Shown here piece by piece: positions 53,297 through 60,883 of a stretch of 64,000 nt of DNA; the first letter of the stretch is position 1; every line of letters begins with the position of its first letter. The stretch is from Mycolicibacterium neoaurum ATCC 25795 (GTDB lineage Bacteria > Actinomycetota > Actinomycetes > Mycobacteriales > Mycobacteriaceae): positions 1-64,000 of the forward strand of contig NZ_JMDW01000006.1 in the NCBI RefSeq assembly GCF_000691525.1, written 5' to 3'. Under the pieces are notes generated by a model, which made no database searches, was not told where the DNA came from, and was given only the letters and a program-made list of their open reading frames with translations. A program made the position numbers and the translations under genes.

Positions 53297-55263
53297 TGAG
53301 CGACGCCTGCGGCTGCGGCAACGACGAACCCCGCGGCGCCGACGAGGAGGAGCGTGAGCCCGAGCGGCTGTGGCAGATCAAGGAACTGCAGTTCGCCGCC
53401 ATTTCGGGGGTGTTCCTGCTGGCAGCGGTGATCGCCGGGTTCCTCGACGTCGCCGAGCCGGTCGTGCGCACGCTGGAAGCGGTGGCGCTGCTGGCCGGCG
53501 CCTATACCTTCGTGCCGTCCACCCTCACACGGCTGGCCAAGGGCAAGATCGGCGTGGGCACGCTGATGACCATCGCCGCCGTGGGCGCGGTGATCCTCGG
53601 CGAGGTGGGTGAGGCCGCCATGCTGGCCTTCCTGTTCTCCATCAGCGAGGGACTGGAGGAGTACTCGCTGGCGCGCACTCGCCGCGGACTGCGCGCACTG
53701 TTGTCGCTGGTGCCCGACGAAGCGACAGTGCTGCGTGACGGTAGCGAAAAGACCGTGGCGACAGCCGATGTGCGGATCGGCGACCGGATGCTGGTCAAGC
53801 CCGGTGAGCGCGTCGCCACCGACGGCATCATCCGCGACGGCCGCACCGCGCTGGATGTCTCGGCCATCACCGGTGAGTCGGTCCCCGTGGAGGCTGGGCC
53901 CGGTGATGAGGTATTCGCGGGGTCGATCAACGGCACCGGGGTGCTCGAGGTGGAGGTCACCACCACCGCCGAGGACAACTCGCTGGCCCGCATCGTGCGC
54001 ATCGTGGAGGCCGAACAGTCCCGCAAGGGCGCCTCCCAACGCCTGGCTGACCGCATCGCCAAACCCCTGGTTCCCGGGGTGATGATCGTCGCGGCGCTGA
54101 TCGCGGTGATCGGCAGCCTGCTCGGGGACTCGGCCACCTGGATCGAACGTGCCCTGGTGGTGCTGGTCGCCGCCTCGCCGTGCGCCCTGGCGATCTCGGT
54201 GCCCGTCACCGTGGTGGCCGCCATCGGCGCCGCCAGCAAGCTCGGTGCGCTGGTCAAGGGCGGCGCCGCGCTGGAAGGGCTGGGCAAGATCCGCGGTGTC
54301 GCGTTGGACAAGACCGGGACGCTCACCGCGAACCGGCCCGCAGTCATCGACGTGGCCACCACCCACGGCGCCACCCGCGAGCAGGTGCTGGATCTGGCTG
54401 CGGCTCTGGAAGCGCGCAGCGAGCACCCGCTGGCCGCGGCGATCCTCGCCGCCGTCGAGGACGTCATCCCTGCCACCGACGTGGAGGCCGTCACCGGCGC
54501 CGGGCTCACCGGACGCCGCGATGGGCACACGCTTCGTCTGGGCCGCCCCGGCTGGCTCGACCCTGGCCCGCTCGCCGAGGAGGTCGCGTGCATGCAGCAG
54601 GCGGGGGCCACCGCCGTCCTCGTCGAACACGACAGCCAGGTCATCGGTGCCATCGCCGTGCGCGACGAGCTGCGCCCCGAGGCCGCCGAGGTGGTCGCCC
54701 GGCTGCGCCGCGACGGCTACCACGTCGCCATGCTCACCGGCGACAACCAGGCCACCGCAGCGGCTTTGGCCCGCGACGTCGGGATCGACGCCGTGCACGC
54801 CGAGCTGCGCCCCGAAGACAAAGCGCGACTGATCGAAGAGCTGCGGGCCCAGCGCCCCACGGCGATGGTCGGCGACGGCGTCAACGACGCTCCCGCGCTG
54901 GCCACCGCCGACGTCGGTATCGCGATGGGCGCGATGGGCACCGACGTGGCCATCGAAACCGCGGACGTGGCGTTGATGGGCGAAGACCTGCGCCACCTGC
55001 CCCAGACGTTCACCCACGCGCGCCGGGCGCGGCGGATCATGCTGCAAAACGTCGGCCTATCCCTGGGCCTGATCATCGCGTTGGTGCCGCTGGCACTGTT
55101 CGGGGTGCTCGGGCTGGCCGCCGTGGTGCTGGTCCACGAACTCGCCGAGATCGTGGTCATCGCCAACGGTGTGCGGGCTGGGCGCACCAAGCCACTGGCC
55201 GCTGCGCCGGTCGATCCGGCCGCCAGCGACACCCGCGCGGCGCCGGTGGGCGCGCCGTCGTGA
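53296..55263 (+). CDS. ctpG: P1B-type metal ATPase, CtpG-like (Cd/Pb/Zn export)
   Basis: A 655-aa ATPase from ATG 53296 (gaaggag upstream). The N terminus carries a Cys-x-Cys (SDACGCGND) with acidic residues rather than an HMA domain. The actuator TGES is about 192-195, the metal-binding TM motif is SPC (about 294-296), the phosphorylation motif DKTGT is at 338-342, and the hinge GDGVNDAP is intact. SPC rather than CPC and pairing with CmtR match mycobacterial CtpG. Should export soft divalent cations. Confidence 0.93.
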   Translation: MSDACGCGNDEPRGADEEEREPERLWQIKELQFAAISGVFLLAAVIAGFLDVAEPVVRTLEAVALLAGAYTFVPSTLTRLAKGKIGVGTLMTIAAVGAVILGEVGEAAMLAFLFSISEGLEEYSLARTRRGLRALLSLVPDEATVLRDGSEKTVATADVRIGDRMLVKPGERVATDGIIRDGRTALDVSAITGESVPVEAGPGDEVFAGSINGTGVLEVEVTTTAEDNSLARIVRIVEAEQSRKGASQRLADRIAKPLVPGVMIVAALIAVIGSLLGDSATWIERALVVLVAASPCALAISVPVTVVAAIGAASKLGALVKGGAALEGLGKIRGVALDKTGTLTANRPAVIDVATTHGATREQVLDLAAALEARSEHPLAAAILAAVEDVIPATDVEAVTGAGLTGRRDGHTLRLGRPGWLDPGPLAEEVACMQQAGATAVLVEHDSQVIGAIAVRDELRPEAAEVVARLRRDGYHVAMLTGDNQATAAALARDVGIDAVHAELRPEDKARLIEELRAQRPTAMVGDGVNDAPALATADVGIAMGAMGTDVAIETADVALMGEDLRHLPQTFTHARRARRIMLQNVGLSLGLIIALVPLALFGVLGLAAVVLVHELAEIVVIANGVRAGRTKPLAAAPVDPAASDTRAAPVGAPS

Positions 55264-55766
55264 CCGCTGGCCACACCGGCGCCGAGGCCAGGGTAATTCG
55301 GGGCCGGATCACCCTGGCCGCCACGGCGGTCATCGCCGCCGGACTTGATCTGGGACTGAAGACGTGGGCCGCCCGGGCGCTGAACGATGGCAGCTCAACA
55401 GATCTCGGTCTGCTGCACCTGCGGCTGGCGTTCAACCCCGGGGTGGCATTCAGTCTCGGCGACACCCTGCCCCCAGCGGTCCTGCTCGGCGTCACCGGCG
55501 TGATCGTGGTCGCACTCGCGGTGTTCGCGGTCCGCGTCACTCGCACCGCCGCGCTGCCCGTCGTGCTGGCGCTGGCCGCGATGCTGGGTGGCGCGGTGGC
55601 CAACCTGATCGATCGCGCCGCTGACGGACTGGTCACCGACTACCAGCACACGGGCTGGTTTCCGACCTTCAACCTCGCTGACGTCTTCGTCGTCGGCGGC
55701 GGAGCCGTCCTCGCTGTGGCGAGCTGGCGCACCAGCGACACCGCAGCCACGGGGGCCGGCGCATGA
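55260..55766 (+). CDS. lspA: Signal peptidase II (LspA-like) in a Cd/Pb operon
   Basis: A 168-aa aspartic membrane protease starting with GTG 55260 inside the ATPase stop (4-bp overlap). Four helices; LspA motifs NPGVAFSL, GGAVANLIDR (Asp118) and FNLADVFV (Asp141) with the two catalytic Asp. Unusual as metal-operon cargo, but lead-resistance operons such as pbr include a signal peptidase of this type, so a prolipoprotein-processing or lead-related role is plausible. Confidence 0.9.
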   Translation: MTAGHTGAEARVIRGRITLAATAVIAAGLDLGLKTWAARALNDGSSTDLGLLHLRLAFNPGVAFSLGDTLPPAVLLGVTGVIVVALAVFAVRVTRTAALPVVLALAAMLGGAVANLIDRAADGLVTDYQHTGWFPTFNLADVFVVGGGAVLAVASWRTSDTAATGAGA

Positions 55767-56365
55767 TCCTGTCGTCAGTTCTGCCCGCGATCGGCCTGTT
55801 CATCGTCACCAACATCGACGACATCATCGTGCTGTCGCTGTTCTTCGCCCGCGGCGCGGGGCAACGCGGAACAACGGCCCGGATCACCGCAGGCCAGTAC
55901 CTAGGGTTTGCGGGGATTCTGGGCGCGGCGGTGCTGGTGACGTTGGGTGCCGGGGCGTTCCTTCCCCCGGAGATCATTCCGTACTTCGGGCTCATACCCC
56001 TGGCCCTGGGACTGTGGGCGGCATGGGAAGCCTGGCGTGGAAACGACGATGACGACGACGACGATGGAAGAGTCGCGGGTAAGAACGTCGGCATCTGGAC
56101 CGTCGCGGCAGTCACCTTTGCCAATGGCGGGGACAACATCGGCGTCTACGTCCCGGTCTTCCTCAGCGTGGGACCCGCGGCCGTGGTGGCCTACTGCGTC
56201 GTCTTCCTCGTGCTCGTCGCGGTCCTCGTCGTCGCCGCCAAATTCGTCGCCACCCGCCGGCCGATCGCCGAGGTCCTCGAACGCTGGGAACACGTGCTGT
56301 TCCCGATCGTCTTGATCGCCCTCGGCATCTTCATCCTGGTCAGCGGCCTGGTCTTCTCAGAGTGA
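55763..56365 (+). CDS. cadD: CadD-type cadmium resistance transporter
   Basis: A 200-aa membrane protein of the CadD family (LysE superfamily). About six helices; the conserved N-terminal LFIVTNIDDIIVLSLFFAR and TFANGGDNIGVYVPVF motifs supply acidic membrane residues. A poly-Asp loop (about 94-100) follows the first half and may bind cations. Overlaps lspA by 4 bp. Confidence 0.92.
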   Translation: MILSSVLPAIGLFIVTNIDDIIVLSLFFARGAGQRGTTARITAGQYLGFAGILGAAVLVTLGAGAFLPPEIIPYFGLIPLALGLWAAWEAWRGNDDDDDDDGRVAGKNVGIWTVAAVTFANGGDNIGVYVPVFLSVGPAAVVAYCVVFLVLVAVLVVAAKFVATRRPIAEVLERWEHVLFPIVLIALGIFILVSGLVFSE

Positions 56366-56423
56366 GGCAGGCCCCGCCCGCGCGCCACATCAACGCCAGA
56401 ACGCTTGTGGTGAAGGAGGTTTC

Positions 56424-57017
56424 ATGCGTAGCGTCAGGCAAATAGTGGCCGTTGCGGCAGCCCTTGTCATCGCGGCAGCCCAGGTCACCGGCTGCACCAC
56501 TGGTGAGGATGCCGTCGCCCAAGGCGGTACGTTCGACTTCGTTTCCCCCGGCGGCCAGACCGCGATCTTCTACGACCCACCTTCGAGTCGGGTGACGATC
56601 GGCGACCTGAACGGCCCCGACTTGTTCACCGACGAAACGATCTGGCTGTCGGATTTCACCGGGAAGGTGGTCCTGATCAACGTGTGGGGCTCGTGGTGTG
56701 CGCCCTGCCGCACCGAAACTCCGGAACTGGAGACGGTCTACGCCGAATACCGCGACCGCGGTGTGCAGTTCCTGGGTATCGACGTACGCGACAACAGAGA
56801 TACTGCACGCGATTCCGTCACTGACCGCAACGTGCAATATCCCTCCATTTTCGACCCCGCAATGCGCAGCCTCATCACCCTGGGACGCACCTATCCGACC
56901 AGCGTGGTCCCCACCACGATGGTCCTCGACCGCCAACGGGTCGCCGCGGTGTACCTCATGGCACTACTAGCCGAAGACCTACGGCCTCTACTCGATCGGC
57001 TGACCACCGAGCGATGA
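56424..57017 (+). CDS. TlpA/ResA-like thioredoxin lipoprotein
   Basis: A 197-aa exported protein with a strong RBS (aaggagg). Lipobox VTGC at Cys24; the thioredoxin fold starts about 65 with the WCAPC active site (Cys92 and Cys95) in NVWGSWCAPCRTETPELE and the cis-Pro in TSVVPTTMVLD. Periplasmic disulfide reductase or cytochrome c maturation-type role; in this island it may protect exported thiols from metal stress. Confidence 0.9.
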   Translation: MRSVRQIVAVAAALVIAAAQVTGCTTGEDAVAQGGTFDFVSPGGQTAIFYDPPSSRVTIGDLNGPDLFTDETIWLSDFTGKVVLINVWGSWCAPCRTETPELETVYAEYRDRGVQFLGIDVRDNRDTARDSVTDRNVQYPSIFDPAMRSLITLGRTYPTSVVPTTMVLDRQRVAAVYLMALLAEDLRPLLDRLTTER

Positions 57018-57064
57018 CTCCTCACTGGACAGCAGCTTTGAGTGCGAGATCGCCGTGGCGGTGT

Positions 57065-57409
57065 TCACCTGCTGGTTAAGACTGCGGCGAGGTCGTCGGG
57101 GACGGGCATCGGTGTCATCAGCCCCGCCGTGACACGGCCGGTGTTGCCGACGGGATACCGACCGGTCATCGACCCAGGGGCAGCGACCATGAGGCGCAGC
57201 ACCTGCCCGAGCGCTTCGCGGCGGTCGTGCTGGCGCACGGCCAACACCAGCATGGCGGCGTGGTTGCAGGTGTGCAGCCATGGATCTGGCTGCGACACGA
57301 TGTGAGCCCTCTCCAGATGTCGCCATCGCACCAGCGAATCCTCGGCTTTCATGGCGGCGTCCATTTCGCTGCGATACACCAGGCGGGCCTGCGCACTGAT
57401 CCTTGGCAT
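57065..57409 (-). CDS. DUF3703 family protein
   Basis: A 114-aa protein starting ATG 57409 (MPRISAQARLVYRSEM; aggag upstream); the longer frame is rejected because its N-terminal part reads antisense to the cadC-like gene region. The helical core RWRHLERAHIVSQPDPWLHTCNHAAMLVLAVRQHDRREALGQ is characteristic of DUF3703, shown split as about 35-75. The family occurs beside metal-resistance genes; its conserved His and Cys residues could bind metal. Function unknown. Confidence 0.78.
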   Translation of the reverse strand: MPRISAQARLVYRSEMDAAMKAEDSLVRWRHLERAHIVSQPDPWLHTCNHAAMLVLAVRQHDRREALGQVLRLMVAAPGSMTGRYPVGNTGRVTAGLMTPMPVPDDLAAVLTSR

Positions 57410-57546
57410 CACACTCGCTCCTGTCGTACGGTCGGCAGTGCGGTCACGACCGCAAGACGGCCACCGCCACCAGCGGCATTCGTTACTTGTCAACACTTTC
57501 AGGACCCGCCCTGAACTCGGCATCGGATTACGGGCTGCAGCACGCA

Positions 57547-57930
57547 TCAGCCACGATTCGGACTCTCTCCAGCAACCGCGGCCACACCGGACAACACCGC
57601 GGCCGTCAACTGGCGCCCACGCTCGGTCAGCCGATACATCACCAACTTCCCCTGGCGCCGCGAGGACACCAACGACGCATTCTTGAGCTGACGCAGATGG
57701 TGTGACACCAAACCCTGAGACAACCCCACCACCCAGGCCATGTCGCAGACGCACAATTCCTCGCCAGTGGCCAACGCGGCCGCTATGGACAGCCGGGTGC
57801 CGTCCGCCAGGCCACGCGCGGCTGCGGCTGCGGCCTGCACGGTGGCGTTGTCGGGCACCGCGGCCCGGATGGACTCTGCATGCGGGAGGTCCAAACACAG
57901 CAGGTCGCAGGTGTCCACCGGCTCGGCCAT
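57547..57930 (-). CDS. cadC: CadC-like metal-sensing ArsR-family repressor
   Basis: A 127-aa repressor. The metal residues match CadC: Cys8 and Cys12 in DTCDLLCLD, Cys60 and Cys62 in EELCVCDM (CadC Cys7, 11, 58, 60). The HTH is VGLSQGLVSHHLRQLKNASL. It starts 24 bp from the divergent DsbA-like gene, sharing one operator region. It should sense Cd(II), Pb(II) or Zn(II). Confidence 0.9.
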   Translation of the reverse strand: MAEPVDTCDLLCLDLPHAESIRAAVPDNATVQAAAAAARGLADGTRLSIAAALATGEELCVCDMAWVVGLSQGLVSHHLRQLKNASLVSSRRQGKLVMYRLTERGRQLTAAVLSGVAAVAGESPNRG

Positions 57931-57954
57931 ATCGATATACTAAAGTACGTTGAT
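57931..57954. promoter_or_regulatory. 24-bp shared promoter/operator between cadC and the DsbA-like gene
   Basis: The two start codons are only 24 bp apart. The gap is an imperfect dyad (atcgatatac and gtacgttgat, 7 of 10 positions pairing). With no room for leaders, both transcripts are probably leaderless or begin inside the other gene. Confidence 0.6.
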
Positions 57955-58641
57955 ATGAAGATGAAAGGCCCCGGCTCGATCCTGGCCAGTACCCGCGTGC
58001 TCCTCACGCTCTTGGTCATCGCGGTCGCGACCGTGGGGACCGTCGTGTTTCTCTCCGTGCGCGATACCGGCTCAGCTCCCGACATCGCAGTCGACGACGG
58101 GTCAGCCGGGCAGACGGTCCGGGAAAACAGCCACCGGCTCAACTCGGTTCCCGACAGCGAGGTCTACTTCGTCGAGTTTCTCGACTTCGAATGCGAAGGC
58201 TGCCGGGCACTCTATCCCGCCATCGAGCAGCTCCGCGCCGAGTACGGCGACCGGGTGAACTTCGTGCTGCGCTACTTTCCGCTGCGCTCGCACTTCAACG
58301 CCGAACGCGCCGCACGCGCGGTGGAAGCCGCCGCCCAACAAGGTCAACTCGAAGCCATGTACCGCAAAATGTATGAGACACAAGCAGAGTGGGGCGAGCA
58401 ACAAGTTCCCGCCGACGACGTCTTCCGGGGCTTTGCCCAACAGCTGGGCTTGGAGATGGAGGCCTTCGACGCCACCTACAACGACCCCGCAACCCTGCAA
58501 CGCATCCAACTCGACATCGCCGACGGCACCGCACTCGGTGTACAGGGAACACCCACCTTCTTCATCAACAACGAGCGGATCCAGCCGCGCAGCTACGACG
58601 ACCTGACTACGGCACTCGACCAAGCTCTGGAGCGCGGATAA
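57955..58641 (+). CDS. DsbA-like membrane-anchored thiol oxidoreductase
   Basis: A 228-aa protein from ATG 57955. An N-terminal anchor (about 15-36) and a DsbA-type thioredoxin domain with Cys80-x-x-Cys83 (FLDFECEGCRAL) and cis-Pro in GVQGTPTFFINN. Periplasmic disulfide handling. It is divergent from cadC, so its expression is probably metal-induced. Confidence 0.88.
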   Translation: MKMKGPGSILASTRVLLTLLVIAVATVGTVVFLSVRDTGSAPDIAVDDGSAGQTVRENSHRLNSVPDSEVYFVEFLDFECEGCRALYPAIEQLRAEYGDRVNFVLRYFPLRSHFNAERAARAVEAAAQQGQLEAMYRKMYETQAEWGEQQVPADDVFRGFAQQLGLEMEAFDATYNDPATLQRIQLDIADGTALGVQGTPTFFINNERIQPRSYDDLTTALDQALERG

Positions 58642-58650
58642 GGCGCCCTT

Positions 58651-59181
58651 GTCTCGTTAGAACCAACGCGGCGATCCGTTTGCTGTCTCACATTAGTGCC
58701 CACGCATCGGTTAGCTGCGCGACTGTCGGCGCCGCAACGCTTCGTTCAGCTGGGTGACCGTTGGCAACCCCATCAGTCCGGTATCGGTCTGATACACCCG
58801 GCACGCCAACTCCGTCACCGGTACCGCATCGTCAAAAGCGTCTGTGCCGTCGATGAGGATGGTGGGAGAGCCCGCGAACGGCAAGGCGGCTGCCTCTTCG
58901 TCCGTAGTGACCCGCCGATACGTGATCTCGACGTCGGCCAATCCGGCTGCTGCCGCGCCCACACGAGCACCGGCTTCCTGCCAATTCGGGCACCCGTCGA
59001 AATAGACAATTTCCACTCTCATATGCCGATTGTGCGCGTAAAGAGCCGGCAAGCGCTTCACCTTCAAGTACGGACGTCTCCGCACGATCTCCCCTGCTGT
59101 CTCGTTTTTAAAGAAATGAGACCGCCCTGGGCTGCCCACGTTGCCGGCCGCATAGCGCCAAGTCGCGATGTCTCATTTCTT
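58651..59181. repeat. GTCTC-type repeats flanking the thioredoxin-like gene
   Basis: The word gtctc(a/g) followed by a T-rich stretch occurs at 58651 (gtctcgttag), 58684 (gtctcacattag), 59099 (gtctcgttttta), 59111-59122 in reverse (aagaaatgagac) and 59170-59181 (gtctcatttctt). The last two are a perfect 12-bp inverted pair, and 59099-59122 forms a near-perfect 24-bp inverted repeat. This resembles repeated ends of insertion elements such as the IS21 family, but no transposase is present. Confidence 0.4.
58711..59022 (-). CDS. Small thioredoxin-fold family protein with single-Cys motif
   Basis: A 103-aa protein from ATG 59022 (product MRVEIVYFDGCPNWQEAGARV; the longer frame is rejected). One active-site Cys in DGCPNW, a thioredoxin-like beta-alpha-beta fold with GSPTILIDGTD. 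Relatives occur near mercury and other soft-metal genes. Redox or metal delivery is possible, unproven. Confidence 0.75.
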   Translation of the reverse strand: MRVEIVYFDGCPNWQEAGARVGAAAAGLADVEITYRRVTTDEEAAALPFAGSPTILIDGTDAFDDAVPVTELACRVYQTDTGLMGLPTVTQLNEALRRRQSRS

Positions 59182-59432
59182 GTCCCACACGGCGTGTCTC
59201 AGATCCTCGATGGCGGTAAGCAGTGAGAAGTCATTGCAGGACGGCGATCCTCGGCTACGTCCGAGTTTGCGCCACTGGCCAGGTGCTCGACGCGCAAGTA
59301 ACGTTGCCGCGACTGCCGGCGTTGATCTGTACCGCTGACGGGGCCTGCGAAGATAGGGCTGGCAATAAGCGCGTAGGCGCCGAATGGCAGAGGTTGGCGA
59401 CAAACGTCTGACATGTCGCACATTGTGCGGGG

Positions 59433-59449
59433 ATACCCCCGAGGGGTAC
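59433..59449. promoter_or_regulatory. CsoR/RicR-type copper box 1
   Basis: atacccccgaggggtac: inverted tacccc/ggggta arms around 3 bases. The same pattern appears twice before copZ. It lies 53 bp before the 48-aa Cys peptide. Confidence 0.65.
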
Positions 59450-59501
59450 TTTGCGGTTGTATCCACGGCGGGTACCTCGTCGACTGGGAGGCCTATCGTT
59501 C

Positions 59502-59648
59502 ATGACGGCACAAGAGAAACTCCGGCGGCTCACCCAGAGTTCAACCATACGGTCGATCGCCAAGTGCGTGGCCCTGTGCACGTTTAGCCAAATCGCCGGC
59601 GGGCGCCGCCCTATCAAGGCCGATACGGGGAAATCCTGCTGCAGCTAA
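59502..59648 (+). CDS. 48-aa cysteine-containing peptide under a copper box
   Basis: A 48-codon gene with its own RBS (gggagg, about 10 bases upstream of ATG 59502) and a CsoR/RicR-type box 53 bp before it. The peptide is basic with an N-terminal helix (TAQEKLRRLTQSSTIRSIA) and four Cys: Cys22 and Cys26 (KCVALC) and Cys46-Cys47 (CCS at the end). It is not MymT (53 aa, many more Cys). Could bind Cu(I), act as a copper chaperone, or be an attenuation leader. Not matched to any family I know. Confidence 0.55.
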   Translation: MTAQEKLRRLTQSSTIRSIAKCVALCTFSQIAGGRRPIKADTGKSCCS

Positions 59649-59708
59649 GGGCCTGCGGACCGCGGCCACCTCGGTGTCCCTGACGGGCTGCGCCGCTATT
59701 TGATGGCC

Positions 59709-60515
59709 TTAAATGTCCCGGTCCGACGTGGCGAGGAATTGTTCGATTGCCGGGCCGAAGGCGCGCGCCAGGTCTTCAGCGTTGGCGAGCAGGTCGGACA
59801 TCGCGACCTCGGCAAGCTCTCCGTGCGGAAGGGCGTCGGCGAGGGTGCGCGCGAGTTGCGTAGGGTGGCGTGAGTAGTCGCCGGCGATGATGAGCGTCGG
59901 CGTGTTGATGCGCCGGAGTTCCTCGACAGTCGCGAAAGCGCGGTCATGACCGATTGTCGCTGCGGCAGCGGCACTTTGAGCGTCAGCGCGCGGAATGGCC
60001 TCGGTGACGAGGTTGGCAATGAGCGGCTGAAGATGAGGGACAAACAGCTCCCAGGCGGCCTGTAAACCGCGGGAGCGGGCGCGGTTGGCGAAACGGTCCA
60101 TCAGCTCTGTGTCGGCAGCCTTGTCCTCGTCGTCCTCGATAGCTTCAGCACTGATGATGACTGCGGACCGGGCGACATGGCGGTGTTCCAGACATGTCCG
60201 CAAGGCAATCGTGCCGCCGAGGCCGGCGCCGACAAAGTGGGCGGACGTGGCGTCGAGCGCGTGCATGATCTCAATGGCGTCGGTGACGTACTGATCCCAG
60301 CGGTGCAACGTCGGGTCGGGGCATCGCGATGCTCCATATCCTCGAATATCCGGCAGCGCAACGCGATACCGGCCAGCAAGTCTATTGGCAAGCGGCCGCA
60401 TGCTGTAGTGGTCGGGCCCACCGCCGTGCAGCATGACGATCAGCTCGCCGCGGCCGACGACCTCGCCCATGAGCGGCCAGCCGTCATCCCCGGCGTGCAA
60501 CGTTCGCACCCCCAT
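59709..60515 (-). CDS. Alpha/beta-hydrolase-fold protein lacking the nucleophile
   Basis: A 268-aa alpha/beta-hydrolase-type protein from ATG 60515 (gggaga upstream). The fold is clear: LHGGGPDHYSM, DIRGYGAS, nucleophile elbow and cap region. But the elbow reads FVGAGLGG where GxSxG is expected (Gly98 replaces Ser), and the usual C-terminal His region reads LAEVAMSDLLAN without a His. It is probably not a classical hydrolase; it may bind a ligand or have another activity. It is divergent from copZ across two copper boxes, so it may be copper-induced. Confidence 0.8.
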   Translation of the reverse strand: MGVRTLHAGDDGWPLMGEVVGRGELIVMLHGGGPDHYSMRPLANRLAGRYRVALPDIRGYGASRCPDPTLHRWDQYVTDAIEIMHALDATSAHFVGAGLGGTIALRTCLEHRHVARSAVIISAEAIEDDEDKAADTELMDRFANRARSRGLQAAWELFVPHLQPLIANLVTEAIPRADAQSAAAAATIGHDRAFATVEELRRINTPTLIIAGDYSRHPTQLARTLADALPHGELAEVAMSDLLANAEDLARAFGPAIEQFLATSDRDI

Positions 60516-60596
60516 CGGTTCTCTCCCTTCGTCGCGGATTCCTCGACCGGCGTCGACGCGGCATCGCCAAGGGTCCGAGGAACCCGCCCTTGCAAC

Positions 60597-60613
60597 ATAC
60601 CCTCTAGGGGTAT
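60597..60613. promoter_or_regulatory. CsoR/RicR-type copper box 2
   Basis: ATACCCTCTAGGGGTAT, nearly perfect palindrome, 57 bp before copZ and 81 bp before the divergent hydrolase-fold gene. Confidence 0.7.
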
Positions 60614-60627
60614 AGGTTGGTGTACGC

Positions 60628-60644
60628 ATACCGGGTAGGGGTAT
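60628..60644. promoter_or_regulatory. CsoR/RicR-type copper box 3
   Basis: ATACCGGGTAGGGGTAT, 31 bp from box 2, 26 bp before copZ. Matches the box 2 ends (ATACC and TAGGGGTAT). Confidence 0.65.
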
Positions 60645-60670
60645 CACGCGTTGAAGATGGGAGTTCGGTC

Positions 60671-60883
60671 ATGAGCACGATCACGTACGCCGTCACGGGA
60701 ATGACCTGCGGGCACTGTGAGCTGTCGGTGCGAGAAGAAGTCAGCGAGGTCGCCGGGGTTCAAGACGTCGAGGTGAGCGCTTCGACGGGCACTCTGATCG
60801 TGACTTCCAGCGGTCCCGTCGATGACGCCCAGATCCTGCATGCGGTCGACGAGGCCGGTTATTCGGCGGTGCGTGTCGCATGA
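60671..60883 (+). CDS. copZ: CopZ-type copper chaperone (HMA domain)
   Basis: A 70-aa single HMA domain from ATG 60671, with the Cu(I)-binding GMTCGHC (Cys13, Cys16) in the first loop. Delivers Cu(I) to the ATPase encoded downstream. Two copper boxes precede it; it overlaps the next gene by 4 bp. Confidence 0.93.
   Translation: MSTITYAVTGMTCGHCELSVREEVSEVAGVQDVEVSASTGTLIVTSSGPVDDAQILHAVDEAGYSAVRVA

Noticed and set aside
53242..55047. 601-aa minus-strand frame over the CtpG-like ATPase
   Set aside because: Antisense shadow; His/Gly/Asp-rich, and the sense strand has all P-type motifs.
54180..55259. Long N-terminal extension of LspA
   Set aside because: It is an out-of-frame reading of the ATPase gene; LspA starts at GTG 55260.
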